This document shows, one piece after another, positions 1-8,621 of a DNA stretch of 64,000 nt (its first letter is position 1; each line of letters begins with the position of its first letter). The notes under the pieces are model-generated. The model made no database searches and was not told the DNA's origin. It saw only the letters and a list, made by a program, of their open reading frames with translations. Position numbers and translations under genes: made by a program. The DNA is from JBOGIG01 sp050742455 (lineage in GTDB: Bacteria > Actinomycetota > Acidimicrobiia > Acidimicrobiales > JBOGIG01): contig JBOGIG010000052.1 in the NCBI GenBank assembly GCA_050742455.1, positions 23,199-87,198 on the forward strand, read 5' to 3'.

Positions 1-1868
1 GTTCCCACCATGCCGTCGTCGTCCACGTTGACGTCGGCCCCCGTTTCCTGCTGGATGGCGTTGATGACCTTGCCCTTGGGACCGATCACTTCACCGATCT
101 TGTCAATGGGGATTTCCAGGCTCACGATCTTGGGCGCGGTATCGCGGACTTCGGGACGGGGGGCGCCAATAGCGCCGGCCATGACCTCGAGGATGGTCAT
201 GCGGGCCTGGTAGGCCTGGCCCAGGGCCTGGGCCAGGACCTCGGCTGGAAGGCCGGCGATCTTGGTGTCGAGTTGGAGGGCGGTGACGAACTCGGAGGTA
301 CCGGCCACCTTGAAGTCCATGTCGCCGAAGGCATCCTCGGCGCCGAGGATATCGGTGAGGGTCGTGTACTTGCCCTCGGCAAAGACCAGTCCCATAGCGA
401 TGCCTGCCACAGGCGCCTTGATGGGCACGCCAGCATCCATCAGGGATAGCGATGAGCCACACACCGAAGCCATCGAGGTCGACCCGTTGGAGCTGAGCAC
501 CTCCGACACCAATCGCAAGGTATAGGGGAACTCATGGGCCGGAGGAATCACCGGCAGCAGGGCCCGCTCGGCCAGCAGCCCGTGGCCGATCTCGCGGCGC
601 TTGGGTCCTCTCATGAAGCCGGTCTCGCCGGTGGAGAAGGGGGGGAAATTGTAGTGGTGCATGTAGCGCTTGGAGTCGTCGATACCGATGGTGTCAAGAA
701 GCTGGTTCATCCGGGGCATACCCAGCGTGGTGACGTTGAGAACCTGGGTCTCGCCCCGCTGGAAGAGACCTGACCCGTGCGACGTGGTGATGACTCCCAC
801 TTCGGCCGTCAAGGGACGGATGTCGGCCGGGCCCCTGCCGTCGATGCGGATGCCTTCCTCCACTATCCGCTTACGAACGATCTTCTTGGTCAGTGACCTA
901 ACGGCGGCCTTGATCTCCTTGCCTCGGCCGGCGTATTGCGGGTCGGCCTCCATCGAAGCGCCGATCGCCGCGCCAGCTTCGGCAAGGGCGGCGTTGCGCT
1001 CGGCCTTGGCCGTTATGGCATTGGCCTTGGCTATGGAGTCGGTACCGGCGGAAACCACGCCGTCCCATACGTCGTTGCCGTAGTCGACCTGGGTCTCGAA
1101 CGGCACCGGATCCTTGGTCGGTACCAACTTGACCAACTCACGCTGGAGTTCGATTGACTCGCGAATCCAGGTCTTGGCAGCTTCCAGACCCTGGGCGATG
1201 ACTTCCTCGGTAACCTTGGGAGCGCCCTCGTCGTAATAGCGACAGGCGTCCTCGGTCCCTCCCGCCTCCACCATCATGATGGCGATGTCGGCGTCGGCTT
1301 CGGTTCCCAAGGCCCGGCCCGCCACCACCAACTCGAAGGTCGAGGCGTCGCCCTCCTGGTAGGTGGCATGGGGGATCCACTGACCCTCGGTGGTATAAGC
1401 CACCCGCACGGCGCCAATGGGGCCCTCGAAGGGGATGCCCGAGATCATGAGAGCAGCCGAGGCGGCATTGATGGCCAGTACATCGTGGGGGTTCTCCTGG
1501 TCAGCCCCGAATATGGTGCCGACCACGTGGACCTCATTGCGGAAGCCCTCGGGAAAAGAGGGGCGCAGCGGCCTGTCAATCAGGCGACAGGTGAGGATGG
1601 CCTGGTCGGTGGCCCGACCCTCCCGGCGGAAGAACGACCCGGGGATCTTGCCCGCGGCATACATCCGCTCCTCGATATCAACGGTGAGGGGGAAGAAATC
1701 CACACCCTCCCGCACTGTCTTGGCCGCGGTGGCCGTAACCAGCACCACGGTTTGTCCGATCTGGCCGACTACGGCTCCGTCGGCTTGGCCGGCAAGTTTG
1801 CCGGATTCAAATGAAAGACTACGGTCGGTGCCGCTGATCGGGCCCGACACGGAGATGGCATCAGCCAT
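1..1868 (-). CDS. pnp: Polynucleotide phosphorylase, 3' end cut by the window
   Basis: PNPase degrades RNA 3'-to-5' using phosphate and is a main mRNA-decay enzyme. Translation from the ATG at 1868 gives about 622 residues before the window ends. The first RNase PH core carries FFRREGR (79-85) and RLIDRPLRPSF (95-105). The second core carries the catalytic-type motif GAEDAFGDMDFK. A KH domain begins just before the edge (IGEVIGPKGKV), so the rest of KH and the S1 domain lie outside the window. It follows rpsO on the same strand, as in most bacteria. The 237-base rpsO-pnp gap holds RNA hairpins and no gene. Identification is firm; only the C-terminus is missing. Confidence 0.97.
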   Translation of the reverse strand, partial: MADAISVSGPISGTDRSLSFESGKLAGQADGAVVGQIGQTVVLVTATAAKTVREGVDFFPLTVDIEERMYAAGKIPGSFFRREGRATDQAILTCRLIDRPLRPSFPEGFRNEVHVVGTIFGADQENPHDVLAINAASAALMISGIPFEGPIGAVRVAYTTEGQWIPHATYQEGDASTFELVVAGRALGTEADADIAIMMVEAGGTEDACRYYDEGAPKVTEEVIAQGLEAAKTWIRESIELQRELVKLVPTKDPVPFETQVDYGNDVWDGVVSAGTDSIAKANAITAKAERNAALAEAGAAIGASMEADPQYAGRGKEIKAAVRSLTKKIVRKRIVEEGIRIDGRGPADIRPLTAEVGVITTSHGSGLFQRGETQVLNVTTLGMPRMNQLLDTIGIDDSKRYMHHYNFPPFSTGETGFMRGPKRREIGHGLLAERALLPVIPPAHEFPYTLRLVSEVLSSNGSTSMASVCGSSLSLMDAGVPIKAPVAGIAMGLVFAEGKYTTLTDILGAEDAFGDMDFKVAGTSEFVTALQLDTKIAGLPAEVLAQALGQAYQARMTILEVMAGAIGAPRPEVRDTAPKIVSLEIPIDKIGEVIGPKGKVINAIQQETGADVNVDDDGMVG

Positions 1869-2015
1869 TGTGCTCCTTGCGGATTCGGGTGACGGCGTGG
1901 CCAGTTCCCAGTCGTCGGGTACCCGGCACCGGCCAAGTGGCACAAAGGGTGCGCACCGACATGGCGGCGAGTTCCCGGCGACTGGCAGCTGACCTTCTCT
2001 TCGCCACCAAGTGGA

Positions 2016-2031
2016 CCGGCCATTTGGCCGG
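2016..2031 (-). other. Hairpin in the rpsO-pnp spacer
   Basis: A perfect inverted repeat (6-bp stem CCGGCC/GGCCGG, loop of 4) lies about 150 bases before the pnp start. No T-run follows it on the minus strand, so it does not look like an intrinsic terminator. In enterobacteria the same spacer carries an RNase III processing hairpin that controls pnp. Whether this shorter stem does so is inference. Confidence 0.35.
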
Positions 2032-2072
2032 GTTATGTTCGACAACCCGCATCAATTGCGGATTGGTGCTAC

Positions 2073-2097
2073 CCGAGCCCGCAGTTCGCCGGCTCGG
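2073..2097 (-). terminator. Possible rpsO terminator or attenuator hairpin
   Basis: Eight bases after the rpsO stop is a 7-bp perfect stem (CCGAGCC/GGCTCGG) with an 11-base loop. There is no T-tract on the minus strand, so it could be a weak, U-less actinobacterial terminator or a 3'-end stabiliser. The position supports a role; the structure alone is modest evidence. Confidence 0.35.
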
Positions 2098-2105
2098 TGA
2101 ATCAA

Positions 2106-2381
2106 CTAGCGCCGGATACCGTGACGGGCAATGATGGTGCGGTAACGCTCCACGTCGTTGGCAGACACGTAGTCGAGCAGGCGGCGACGCCGACCGATGA
2201 GCTTCATTAGCCCACGGCGGGTGTGATGGTCGCCCTTGTGCACCTTGAGATGGCCGGTGAGGTGGTTGATGCGCTCGGTGAGGATGGCAATCTGGACCTC
2301 GGGCGATCCCGTGTCGGTGTCGTGCAGGCGGTTCTCGGCAATTGTCGTCGCCTTGTCGATGGTGGCCGTCTTGTCAGACAT
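2106..2381 (-). CDS. rpsO: 30S ribosomal protein S15
   Basis: This 91-residue protein has the usual length for S15, which binds 16S rRNA early in small-subunit assembly. The family signature is clear: TGSPEVQIA near residue 24, then DHHTRRGLM and RRRRLLDY around residues 51-70. An AAGGA sequence lies about 11 bases before the ATG. It is divergent from arfB across a 119-base gap, where TAGCAT at 2481-2486 (minus) is a possible -10 element. pnp follows downstream, the near-universal order. In many bacteria S15 represses its own mRNA; the 5' leader here is short and no pseudoknot was modelled. Confidence 0.97.
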   Translation of the reverse strand: MSDKTATIDKATTIAENRLHDTDTGSPEVQIAILTERINHLTGHLKVHKGDHHTRRGLMKLIGRRRRLLDYVSANDVERYRTIIARHGIRR

Positions 2382-2500
2382 GCTGGCAGTAGTTCCTTAG
2401 ATGCAACTGGTATCCGAGGCGGCGGCCAAGGCCGCAACGCCCCAAGTGCTCATGCCGCAGCGGTTGCCACAGCTGTACGAATGCTAGCAGGCTCTGAGCC

Positions 2501-2920
2501 GTGACCCCCGAGGAGAGCCTCCGAGTGACCAGCTCATGTTCCATCCCCGTGAACGAGCTGGAATGGCGATTTGACACCAGCGGCGGGCCGGGGGGCCAAC
2601 ACGCCAACACCTCTCACACCCGGGTAGAAGTGTCCTTCGACGTAGCCACCTCACCATCACTCGGACCTCGTCAACGAGCCCGTCTCATCGAGAAGCTCGG
2701 CCCCGTGGTAAGAGTGACTGCCCGGGACGAGCGCTCCCAGCTGCGCAACCGTCAGCTGGCCCTAAAGCGCCTGGCCGAACGCCTGGGGGCTGCCCTCAAG
2801 CCCGACGTTCCCCGCCGCTCTACCCGGCCCACCGCAGGCTCCCAAGCCAGAAGGGTCCAGGCCAAGAGACAGCGGGCCGAAACAAAGCGCTTGCGCCAGA
2901 ACACCGACCTCGATGACTAG
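2501..2920 (+). CDS. arfB: ArfB-type ribosome rescue factor (GGQ peptidyl-tRNA hydrolase)
   Basis: This 139-residue protein has the single release-factor catalytic domain without a codon-recognition domain. The GGQ tripeptide is at residues 31-33 inside SGGPGGQHAN. The C-terminus is a basic Lys/Arg/Gln-rich tail of the kind that enters the empty mRNA channel in ArfB (YaeJ). The family frees ribosomes stalled on non-stop mRNA. The start is GTG. Its last four bases overlap the end of ribF on the opposite strand, so the two genes converge with no room for a terminator. It is the only plus-strand gene in the first 32 kb. Confidence 0.9.
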   Translation: MTPEESLRVTSSCSIPVNELEWRFDTSGGPGGQHANTSHTRVEVSFDVATSPSLGPRQRARLIEKLGPVVRVTARDERSQLRNRQLALKRLAERLGAALKPDVPRRSTRPTAGSQARRVQAKRQRAETKRLRQNTDLDD

Positions 2921-3897
2921 CCAGCGCCAACCTCGCCGGCCATAAGCCGTCGGGTGTCGTCGACATCTATGCGCATTTGCGCAATGAGGTCGTCCACCGA
3001 CTCGAAGCGTTTCTCGTCGTGCAATCGGGCTACGAAGTCGACCTTGGCCTCCTCGCCGTACAGGTCGCCATCGAAGTCGAGCAGGTGTGACTCGACGAGC
3101 GGTGGAGGCACGACATCACCCGGAGCATGGTCGGTGTCGTAGAAGGTGGGGCGATACCCGACCGAGATGGCGGCGGCATGGGCAACCCCATCCGGTCGGG
3201 TGTGGATCCCGGCGTAGATTCCCACTCCGGGCAAGGCCAGCTCGGGGGCCAGGTCCAGGTTGGCCGTCGGGAAACCAAGCTCTGTGGCACCCCGGGCGTC
3301 GCCATGCGCCACCGGGCCACGGAGCTGAAAGCGACGGCCCAACAGTCGGGCGGCGCCCGCTACGTCGCCGCACGCCACCAAGGCTCGGATCCGGGTCGAT
3401 GACACCACTTCGTCGCGGTCCGGCTCGACCCGCAGGCTAATGCCCTCCACTTCGAAGCCCAGATCACGTCCCATGTCGACGAGGAAGGACACATTGCCCT
3501 TGCGGCCGTGTCCGAAGTGGAAATCCTCCCCAACCACTACCACCCTGGCTCCCAAGGCCCCAACCAGAACCTGGGCCACGAAGTCCTCGGCCGTCTCATT
3601 GGCCCTGTCCTCGTCGAATGTCACCACAGCCGTTCGATCCACCCCGGTGGCCGCCAGGAGTTCCAACTTCTGGTCCAGGTCGCACAGCAGGAGGGGGGCC
3701 GACTCCGGGCGCACGACGGTGGCCGGGTGCCGATCGAAAGTCACGACGGTTGTGCCCAAACGGGCTTGTCGTGCCCGCCGGATCACTTCGGAGATGACCC
3801 ACTGGTGGCCCAAGTGAACGCCGTCGTAGGCGCCGATGGTAACCACCGCTCCGCCGGGAGGACGATCCCCGGGCGACGGATCCCTGATGATCTCCAT
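2917..3897 (-). CDS. ribF: Bifunctional riboflavin kinase / FAD synthetase
   Basis: The 326-residue protein makes FMN from riboflavin and then FAD. The N-terminal adenylyltransferase half shows GAYDGVHLGHQ (22-32) with the HxGH nucleotide-binding motif, and SSTRIR closes that domain near residue 170. The C-terminal flavokinase half has LGFPTAN, the PTAN motif that binds metal and ATP. Length matches bacterial RibF. It lies 9 bases after truB on the minus strand, the usual truB-ribF-rpsO-pnp order. The final bases overlap arfB on the other strand. Confidence 0.96.
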   Translation of the reverse strand: MEIIRDPSPGDRPPGGAVVTIGAYDGVHLGHQWVISEVIRRARQARLGTTVVTFDRHPATVVRPESAPLLLCDLDQKLELLAATGVDRTAVVTFDEDRANETAEDFVAQVLVGALGARVVVVGEDFHFGHGRKGNVSFLVDMGRDLGFEVEGISLRVEPDRDEVVSSTRIRALVACGDVAGAARLLGRRFQLRGPVAHGDARGATELGFPTANLDLAPELALPGVGIYAGIHTRPDGVAHAAAISVGYRPTFYDTDHAPGDVVPPPLVESHLLDFDGDLYGEEAKVDFVARLHDEKRFESVDDLIAQMRIDVDDTRRLMAGEVGAG

Positions 3898-3906
3898 GGC
3901 GCCAAA

Positions 3907-4881
3907 CTACTCGGCGGGACCCTGGCCCACGACGGGCTGGCCGGCAGGGGCCAGGACGACCACCGGCCGCAGATCGGCCCCGACCGCCTCGTACATCGCC
4001 AGCAGATCCCCACCGGGTCCGATCAGGGCCCACGGGCCAGCCCCGGGAACCGCCGGCATCGACTCGATCAGAAGAGGTCGGCCATGCGAGATAGCCACAG
4101 CCTGTTCCTCCCCTACTCGGATCTGAGGAAATCCGGAGGCGGCCAGGGCAGGGCTGAGGACGTGTTCATTGGCCACCTCATCCACCACGTGGGCCTGGGA
4201 TTCGACAAATGAGCCGATAGCCAGGCGTCGCAGGTTACGCAGGTGGGCGCCCCCTCCCAGCAGCCGGCCCAGGTCATCGGCCAGGCTGCGCACGTAGGTG
4301 CCCGACGAGCACTCCACTCGAGCGGCCAGAACGGGTCCATACGGACCCTCCGACCCGGGTTCCCTCTCCGACCCGGGTTCCCTCTCCGACCCGGGCTTCG
4401 CGGCGCTTCTTGAACTGCACGCCCAAGACAGATCGAAGCGATCCACCGATACCGGCCGAGCGGGCCTTTCCACCTCTATGCCTTGGCGGGCGAGCTGATA
4501 CAAGGGCCGGCCCCCCATCTTGAGGGCCGAAACCATGGGAGGGACCTGATTGATGGACCCGGTCAGCTGCCGGGCCGCAGTGCGGGCTTGCTCCAGGGTC
4601 ACCTCCGACATGTCCCATGTTTCCAGCACTTCTCCTGAGGCATCCAGTGTCGTCGTGGAGGCTCCGAGCACGATTTCGGCCGAATAGACCTTGGGCAGAG
4701 CCGAGAAGAACCGCATCAGACGGGTGACCCGACCCAGGGCTACCAGCAGAACCCCGGTAGCGTCGGGGTCAAGGGTCCCGGCGTGGCCAACCCGGCGCTG
4801 GCCAAAGATCCCCCGGCACCGGGCGACCACGTCATGGGAGGTCCACCCGGCTTGCTTGTCCACCACCACCAGACCGTCCAT
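3907..4881 (-). CDS. truB: tRNA pseudouridine(55) synthase
   Basis: TruB isomerises U55 in the T-loop of tRNAs. The 324-residue product starts at the ATG one base after the rbfA stop (TGA C ATG). The catalytic Asp lies in GHAGTLDP (32-39), and VPPMVSALK and SSGTYVRSL are typical family motifs. An upstream in-frame start would overlap rbfA by 240 bases and was rejected. Residues about 164-177 contain a duplicated GSEREP hexapeptide encoded by an 18-base tandem repeat. It falls in a loop between conserved blocks and is absent from the usual family core. Confidence 0.95.
   Translation of the reverse strand: MDGLVVVDKQAGWTSHDVVARCRGIFGQRRVGHAGTLDPDATGVLLVALGRVTRLMRFFSALPKVYSAEIVLGASTTTLDASGEVLETWDMSEVTLEQARTAARQLTGSINQVPPMVSALKMGGRPLYQLARQGIEVERPARPVSVDRFDLSWACSSRSAAKPGSEREPGSEREPGSEGPYGPVLAARVECSSGTYVRSLADDLGRLLGGGAHLRNLRRLAIGSFVESQAHVVDEVANEHVLSPALAASGFPQIRVGEEQAVAISHGRPLLIESMPAVPGAGPWALIGPGGDLLAMYEAVGADLRPVVVLAPAGQPVVGQGPAE
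4350..4395. repeat. 18-base tandem repeat inside truB (about 2.6 copies)
   Basis: Two perfect 18-base copies (4350-4367, 4368-4385) and a 10-base partial third begin CCGACCCGGG. They encode Gly-Ser-Glu-Arg-Glu-Pro in truB and keep the frame. Confidence 0.9.
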
Positions 4882-4882
4882 G

Positions 4883-5314
4883 TCAGGCCCCTGACGAACC
4901 CCGCGGGGCCTGTTCGCCCTCGGGCTCGGCATCGGCATCGGCCACTGGGTGGCCAATCCGGGACAAGATCTCGTCCACCCGCCGGCCGCTGGCCACTCCG
5001 GGATCGGCGGCGAATGCCAGGAGCGGGGTGCGCTTGAGCCGGGCCTGACGACCGATCTCACGCTGCAGCTTGATGCGCAGGTCCTCCAAGGCCTGGGCCG
5101 CTGCCTCGGGCAGCGAGGCAAAATAAACCGTGGCGTGGCGTAGGTCGGGGTCGGTGTCCACCGCAGTAACGGTGAGCAGGGTGAGGCTGTCCTCGGTGTC
5201 GGAGACTTTTTCCAGGGCCTCGGCCAGCACCTGGCGCAACAATTCGTTGACCCGCGCCGATCGGGGATAGCGGGTAATTGTAGGTTGCTTGTGGCGGCGC
5301 CCCGGCACTGGCAT
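4883..5314 (-). CDS. rbfA: Ribosome-binding factor A
   Basis: RbfA is a small KH-like factor for 16S rRNA 5'-end maturation and cold adaptation. The 143-residue product starts at the ATG at 5314, which has AAAGGG a few bases upstream. A GTG at 5353 would add 13 residues but has no ribosome binding site. Family features are RVNELLRQVLAEALE near the N-terminus and LRHATVYF in the middle. The C-terminal 15 residues are acidic and variable. It sits between infB and truB, the conserved nusA-infB-rbfA-truB order. Confidence 0.92.
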   Translation of the reverse strand: MPVPGRRHKQPTITRYPRSARVNELLRQVLAEALEKVSDTEDSLTLLTVTAVDTDPDLRHATVYFASLPEAAAQALEDLRIKLQREIGRQARLKRTPLLAFAADPGVASGRRVDEILSRIGHPVADADAEPEGEQAPRGSSGA

Positions 5315-5381
5315 TGCCCTTTCGAAATGGTGTCCGAATCCCGGCCGGTCCACGACGGTCAGGCGGTGGACCGGGCAGGCT

Positions 5382-8300
5382 TTAGGTGCGAGGGATCTCG
5401 CGCTCCTCGAAGGTCTCTATGATGTCTCCGTCCTTGAGGTCCTGGAAGTCTGAGAGCCCGATGCCGCACTCGAAGCCGGCCTGGACCTCGCGGGCATCGT
5501 CCTTGAACCTCTTGAGGGATGTGATCGAACCCTTCCAGATGACCACACCATCGCGCAGGAATCGCACTTTGGACCCCCTGGTAATGACGCCATTGCGCAC
5601 CGAGCAGCCGGCCACTGCGCCGACGCGTGGGACGCGAAATACCTCTCGCACCTCCGCCTCGCCGGTGACGACCTCTTCGAATTCAGGCGCCAGCATGCCG
5701 ACCATGGCCGCCTCGATCTCCTCGATCACCTTGTAGATGATCTCGTAGGAGCGGATCTCCACCCCAAAGGCGTCGGCCGATTCCCTGGCCCTGCGGTCAG
5801 GGCGAACGTTAAAGCCGATGATGGTGGCCCCGGAAGTAGCCGCCAACTGGACATCGTTCTCGTTTATGCCGCCCACAGCCCTGCGCACGAAACTCAACTT
5901 GACGTCATCGCGTTCGAGCTTGCGCAGGCTCTCGGTCAAAGCCTCCAACGAACCCTGCACATCGGCCTTGAGAACCAGGTTGAGCACGGCCGTCTCGCCT
6001 CGTTGGATTTGCTCGAACAGGTCTTCGAGTCTGGCTCCACTGGCCGCCGTGGGCGGCAGGGAATGGCCGGCGAAGCGCATCCTTTGCTCACGGGCCTCGC
6101 CTATTGTCCTCGCGGTCGACTGGTCGGCGGTGACCCGCATCTCGTCACCGGCGCCGGGCACCTCGCTGAAGCCCAGCACCTGCACCGGGGTCGAAGGCGA
6201 GGCGATTTTGATGCTTTGGCCGTCGGAGCTCACCAGTGCCTTTACCCGACCCCAGGCGGCGCCGGCGACAATGTGATCTCCAACGTGGAGTGACCCTCGC
6301 TCCACCAGGACCGTGGCGACGGGGCCCCGTCCGATGTCGAGGTTGGCCTCCAGGACCACACCCCGGGCCCTACCGTTGGGATTGGCTCTCAGCTCGAGGA
6401 CTTCGGCCAACACCAACAACTGCTCGAGAAGATCGTCGATGCCCAGGTCTTGGAGCGCCGAGGTTTGCACCATGATCGTGTCACCACCCCAGGCCTCGGG
6501 GACCAGGCCGTGCTCGGACAGTTGCTGCATTACCCGGTTGGGGTCGGCATCCTCCCGATCCACCTTGTTGATGGCCACCACGATGGGTACTTCGGCCGCC
6601 TTGGCGTGATCCAGAGCCTCAACCGTTTGGGGCATGACCCCGTCATCGGCGGCGACGACCAGGACCACAATGTCGGTGGCCTCGGCTCCCCGGGCACGCA
6701 TGGCGGTAAAAGCCTCGTGGCCCGGGGTGTCGATGAATGTTATGAGGCGGCCGTCCTGCTCGACCTGGTAGGCCCCGATGTGCTGGGTGATACCGCCGGC
6801 CTCGCCGGCAACAACGTTGGCCTGCCGGATACGGTCCAACAGCTTGGTCTTGCCGTGGTCGACATGGCCCATCACGGTGATGACGGGTGGACGGGGTTCC
6901 TGTTCCTCCTCCTCGCCGTCGCCATCGTCAAAATAGCGGGCCTGGAGCTGGGCCTCCTTCTCCTCGCCCTGATCGACCAGCTTGATGGTGGCGCCGATCT
7001 CTGCTGCAAAGAGCTCGATCATGTCGTCCGACAAAGACTGGGTAGCGGTGACCATCTCGCCCTGTAGGAGCAGGAAACGCACCACGTCCCCGGCCGAACG
7101 ATTGAGCTTGGGACCAAGGTCTTGGGCTGTGGACCCCCGTTGGACGATGACTTCATCCTCGGGTATGGGGGCATTGGAGGGCATGTAGGTGGTGAGCTGG
7201 GTGGGCTCCAGCTCCTCCATGTTCCGACGGCGACGACGGGGTCGGCGCTGAGGGGGTCGGCCCCGGCCGCCTGGGCCACCGCCGGGACCTCCTCGTCCGC
7301 CGCCAGGACCACCGCCCGGCCCTGGGCCAATGCCCGGTGCCCGGCTGTACCCGCTGCTGGGGCTGCCACCCTGTGCCCCGCCCGGGCGCGGCCCGCTGAA
7401 GCCACCGCCGTAGCCGCCCGTTCTCGGACCCGCGCCATATCCGCCCCCGGACCGGTTGGGGCCGGGGGGGCCGCCTGTGCGTCCCGGTGGTCCACCGGCT
7501 CGTCCACCGGGGGGAGGCGTCCTACCCCCAAGTCCAGGCGGGGGGGGAATGGGGCGACCAGACATGGACCGGGGTGGACCACCGGGGGGAGGCGGGATGG
7601 GCTTGCCGGATACCGAGCGGGGCGGCGCCACCGATCCGGCAGACCCCGGGGTGCCGGTCTGCCCACTCTCGGCGGCGGGCAACGCAGCTGGAGGGCTCAA
7701 AGGTTCCGCTGCGGGAGTCGCCGTCACGGCCGAGGACTCGGCCGGCGGGGCGCCGGCAGGCGGGGAGGCGGGGGAAGCGCTCGCTGGCTTAGCGGGACGC
7801 GAGGCAGCCGCTGGAGCAGTGGCACCCGCTGGAGCAGTGGCACCCGCTGGAGCAGTGACAGCCGCTGGAGCAGTGGCACCCGCTGGAGCAGTGGCACCCG
7901 CGGGAGCAGTGGCACCCGCTGGAGCAGTGGCAGCCGGGCGGGAGACCTCGGGCCGCAATGGCATGGGCGGACGGGGGGCCGGGGGTAAGGGCGGGGCCTT
8001 GCTTGTCACCAGCCGAGGGTCGCGACCGGACGGTTCGGCTCGGGCCGCCACAGGCTTGGGCCGTCGCGTCGATGGCTCCGGGTCGGATCGATCCGAGGGA
8101 CCGTCGCCCGCGACCGGGGCATTGGGACGGCCAGGGGCGGAATGATCGGCGGGGCTCAGATCGCGGCCACCGCCACCACCTGGCCCTTCCCTTGGTGTTG
8201 GCGGCTCGCCACCGTCACCTGCACCGGCTCCGGTAGCGGCGGGTTGGGGGTCGTCGACTTCAGGCAATTCGAGGGTCGCCGGGGTCTTGGCTGCCGCTTT

Positions 8301-8525
8301 TTTGGCTACCGCCTTCTTGGGTGGCGCTGCCGGCTCCTCGGGCTGCACTTCGCGTCGCAGTCCGTCCCGGTCCGCCTTTCGACGGGCGCGATCAGCTTGA
8401 GCATCTTCGATGCTCGATGAGTGGCTCTTGACTCCGATCCCCAAATCGAGACACAGGTCAAGCGCCTCCTTGTTCGTCAGGCCAAGCTCGCGGGCCAGTT
8501 CGTAGACGCGGATCTTCTTCGCCAA
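5382..8525 (-). CDS. infB: Translation initiation factor IF-2
   Basis: IF-2 is the GTPase that places initiator tRNA on the 30S subunit. At 1047 residues it is long because of a disordered linker. Residues 1-50 form the IF2_N helical domain (IRVYELARELGL). Residues about 55-430 are low-complexity Pro/Ala/Gly, with seven GATAPA-type hexapeptides and a Gly/Arg/Pro tract before RRRRNMEELEP. The G domain starts with GHVDHGKT near 552, followed by DTPGHEAF and NKVD, then the beta-barrel and fMet-tRNA-binding domains. The start codon is TTG at 8525, with AGAGAGGA rather far upstream. ylxR precedes it. Confidence 0.96.
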   Translation of the reverse strand: MAKKIRVYELARELGLTNKEALDLCLDLGIGVKSHSSSIEDAQADRARRKADRDGLRREVQPEEPAAPPKKAVAKKAAAKTPATLELPEVDDPQPAATGAGAGDGGEPPTPREGPGGGGGRDLSPADHSAPGRPNAPVAGDGPSDRSDPEPSTRRPKPVAARAEPSGRDPRLVTSKAPPLPPAPRPPMPLRPEVSRPAATAPAGATAPAGATAPAGATAPAAVTAPAGATAPAGATAPAAASRPAKPASASPASPPAGAPPAESSAVTATPAAEPLSPPAALPAAESGQTGTPGSAGSVAPPRSVSGKPIPPPPGGPPRSMSGRPIPPPPGLGGRTPPPGGRAGGPPGRTGGPPGPNRSGGGYGAGPRTGGYGGGFSGPRPGGAQGGSPSSGYSRAPGIGPGPGGGPGGGRGGPGGGPGGRGRPPQRRPRRRRRNMEELEPTQLTTYMPSNAPIPEDEVIVQRGSTAQDLGPKLNRSAGDVVRFLLLQGEMVTATQSLSDDMIELFAAEIGATIKLVDQGEEKEAQLQARYFDDGDGEEEEQEPRPPVITVMGHVDHGKTKLLDRIRQANVVAGEAGGITQHIGAYQVEQDGRLITFIDTPGHEAFTAMRARGAEATDIVVLVVAADDGVMPQTVEALDHAKAAEVPIVVAINKVDREDADPNRVMQQLSEHGLVPEAWGGDTIMVQTSALQDLGIDDLLEQLLVLAEVLELRANPNGRARGVVLEANLDIGRGPVATVLVERGSLHVGDHIVAGAAWGRVKALVSSDGQSIKIASPSTPVQVLGFSEVPGAGDEMRVTADQSTARTIGEAREQRMRFAGHSLPPTAASGARLEDLFEQIQRGETAVLNLVLKADVQGSLEALTESLRKLERDDVKLSFVRRAVGGINENDVQLAATSGATIIGFNVRPDRRARESADAFGVEIRSYEIIYKVIEEIEAAMVGMLAPEFEEVVTGEAEVREVFRVPRVGAVAGCSVRNGVITRGSKVRFLRDGVVIWKGSITSLKRFKDDAREVQAGFECGIGLSDFQDLKDGDIIETFEEREIPRT
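7810..7935. repeat. Seven-copy 18-base tandem repeat in the infB linker
   Basis: Seven contiguous 18-base units (GCTGGAGCAGTGGCACCC and close variants) start at 7810, 7828, 7846, 7864, 7882, 7900 and 7918. Each encodes Gly-Ala-Thr-Ala-Pro-Ala or a one-residue variant on the minus strand. Confidence 0.97.
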
Positions 8526-8550
8526 CTGCGGTGTCAGTCCTCTCTAAACA

Positions 8551-8566
8551 AGTCGCTATCGCGACC
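8551..8566 (-). other. Short hairpin between ylxR and infB
   Basis: GTCGC-GATA-GCGAC forms a 5-bp stem (6 with a G-T pair), followed on the minus strand by TTGTTT. It sits 26 bases before the infB TTG start. It may be a weak pause, attenuator or processing site; the stem is too short for a confident terminator call. Confidence 0.3.
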
Positions 8567-8621
8567 CTCTATCCTCGCACAATGCGTGGCCTGTGCTGCA
8601 CCCGCGGCCCGGGACGGGGTC

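Noticed and set aside
7000..8500. Plus-strand Ser/Thr/Gly-rich frames opposite the infB linker
   Set aside because: They mirror the low-complexity Pro/Ala/Gly linker of IF-2 and have no independent support.
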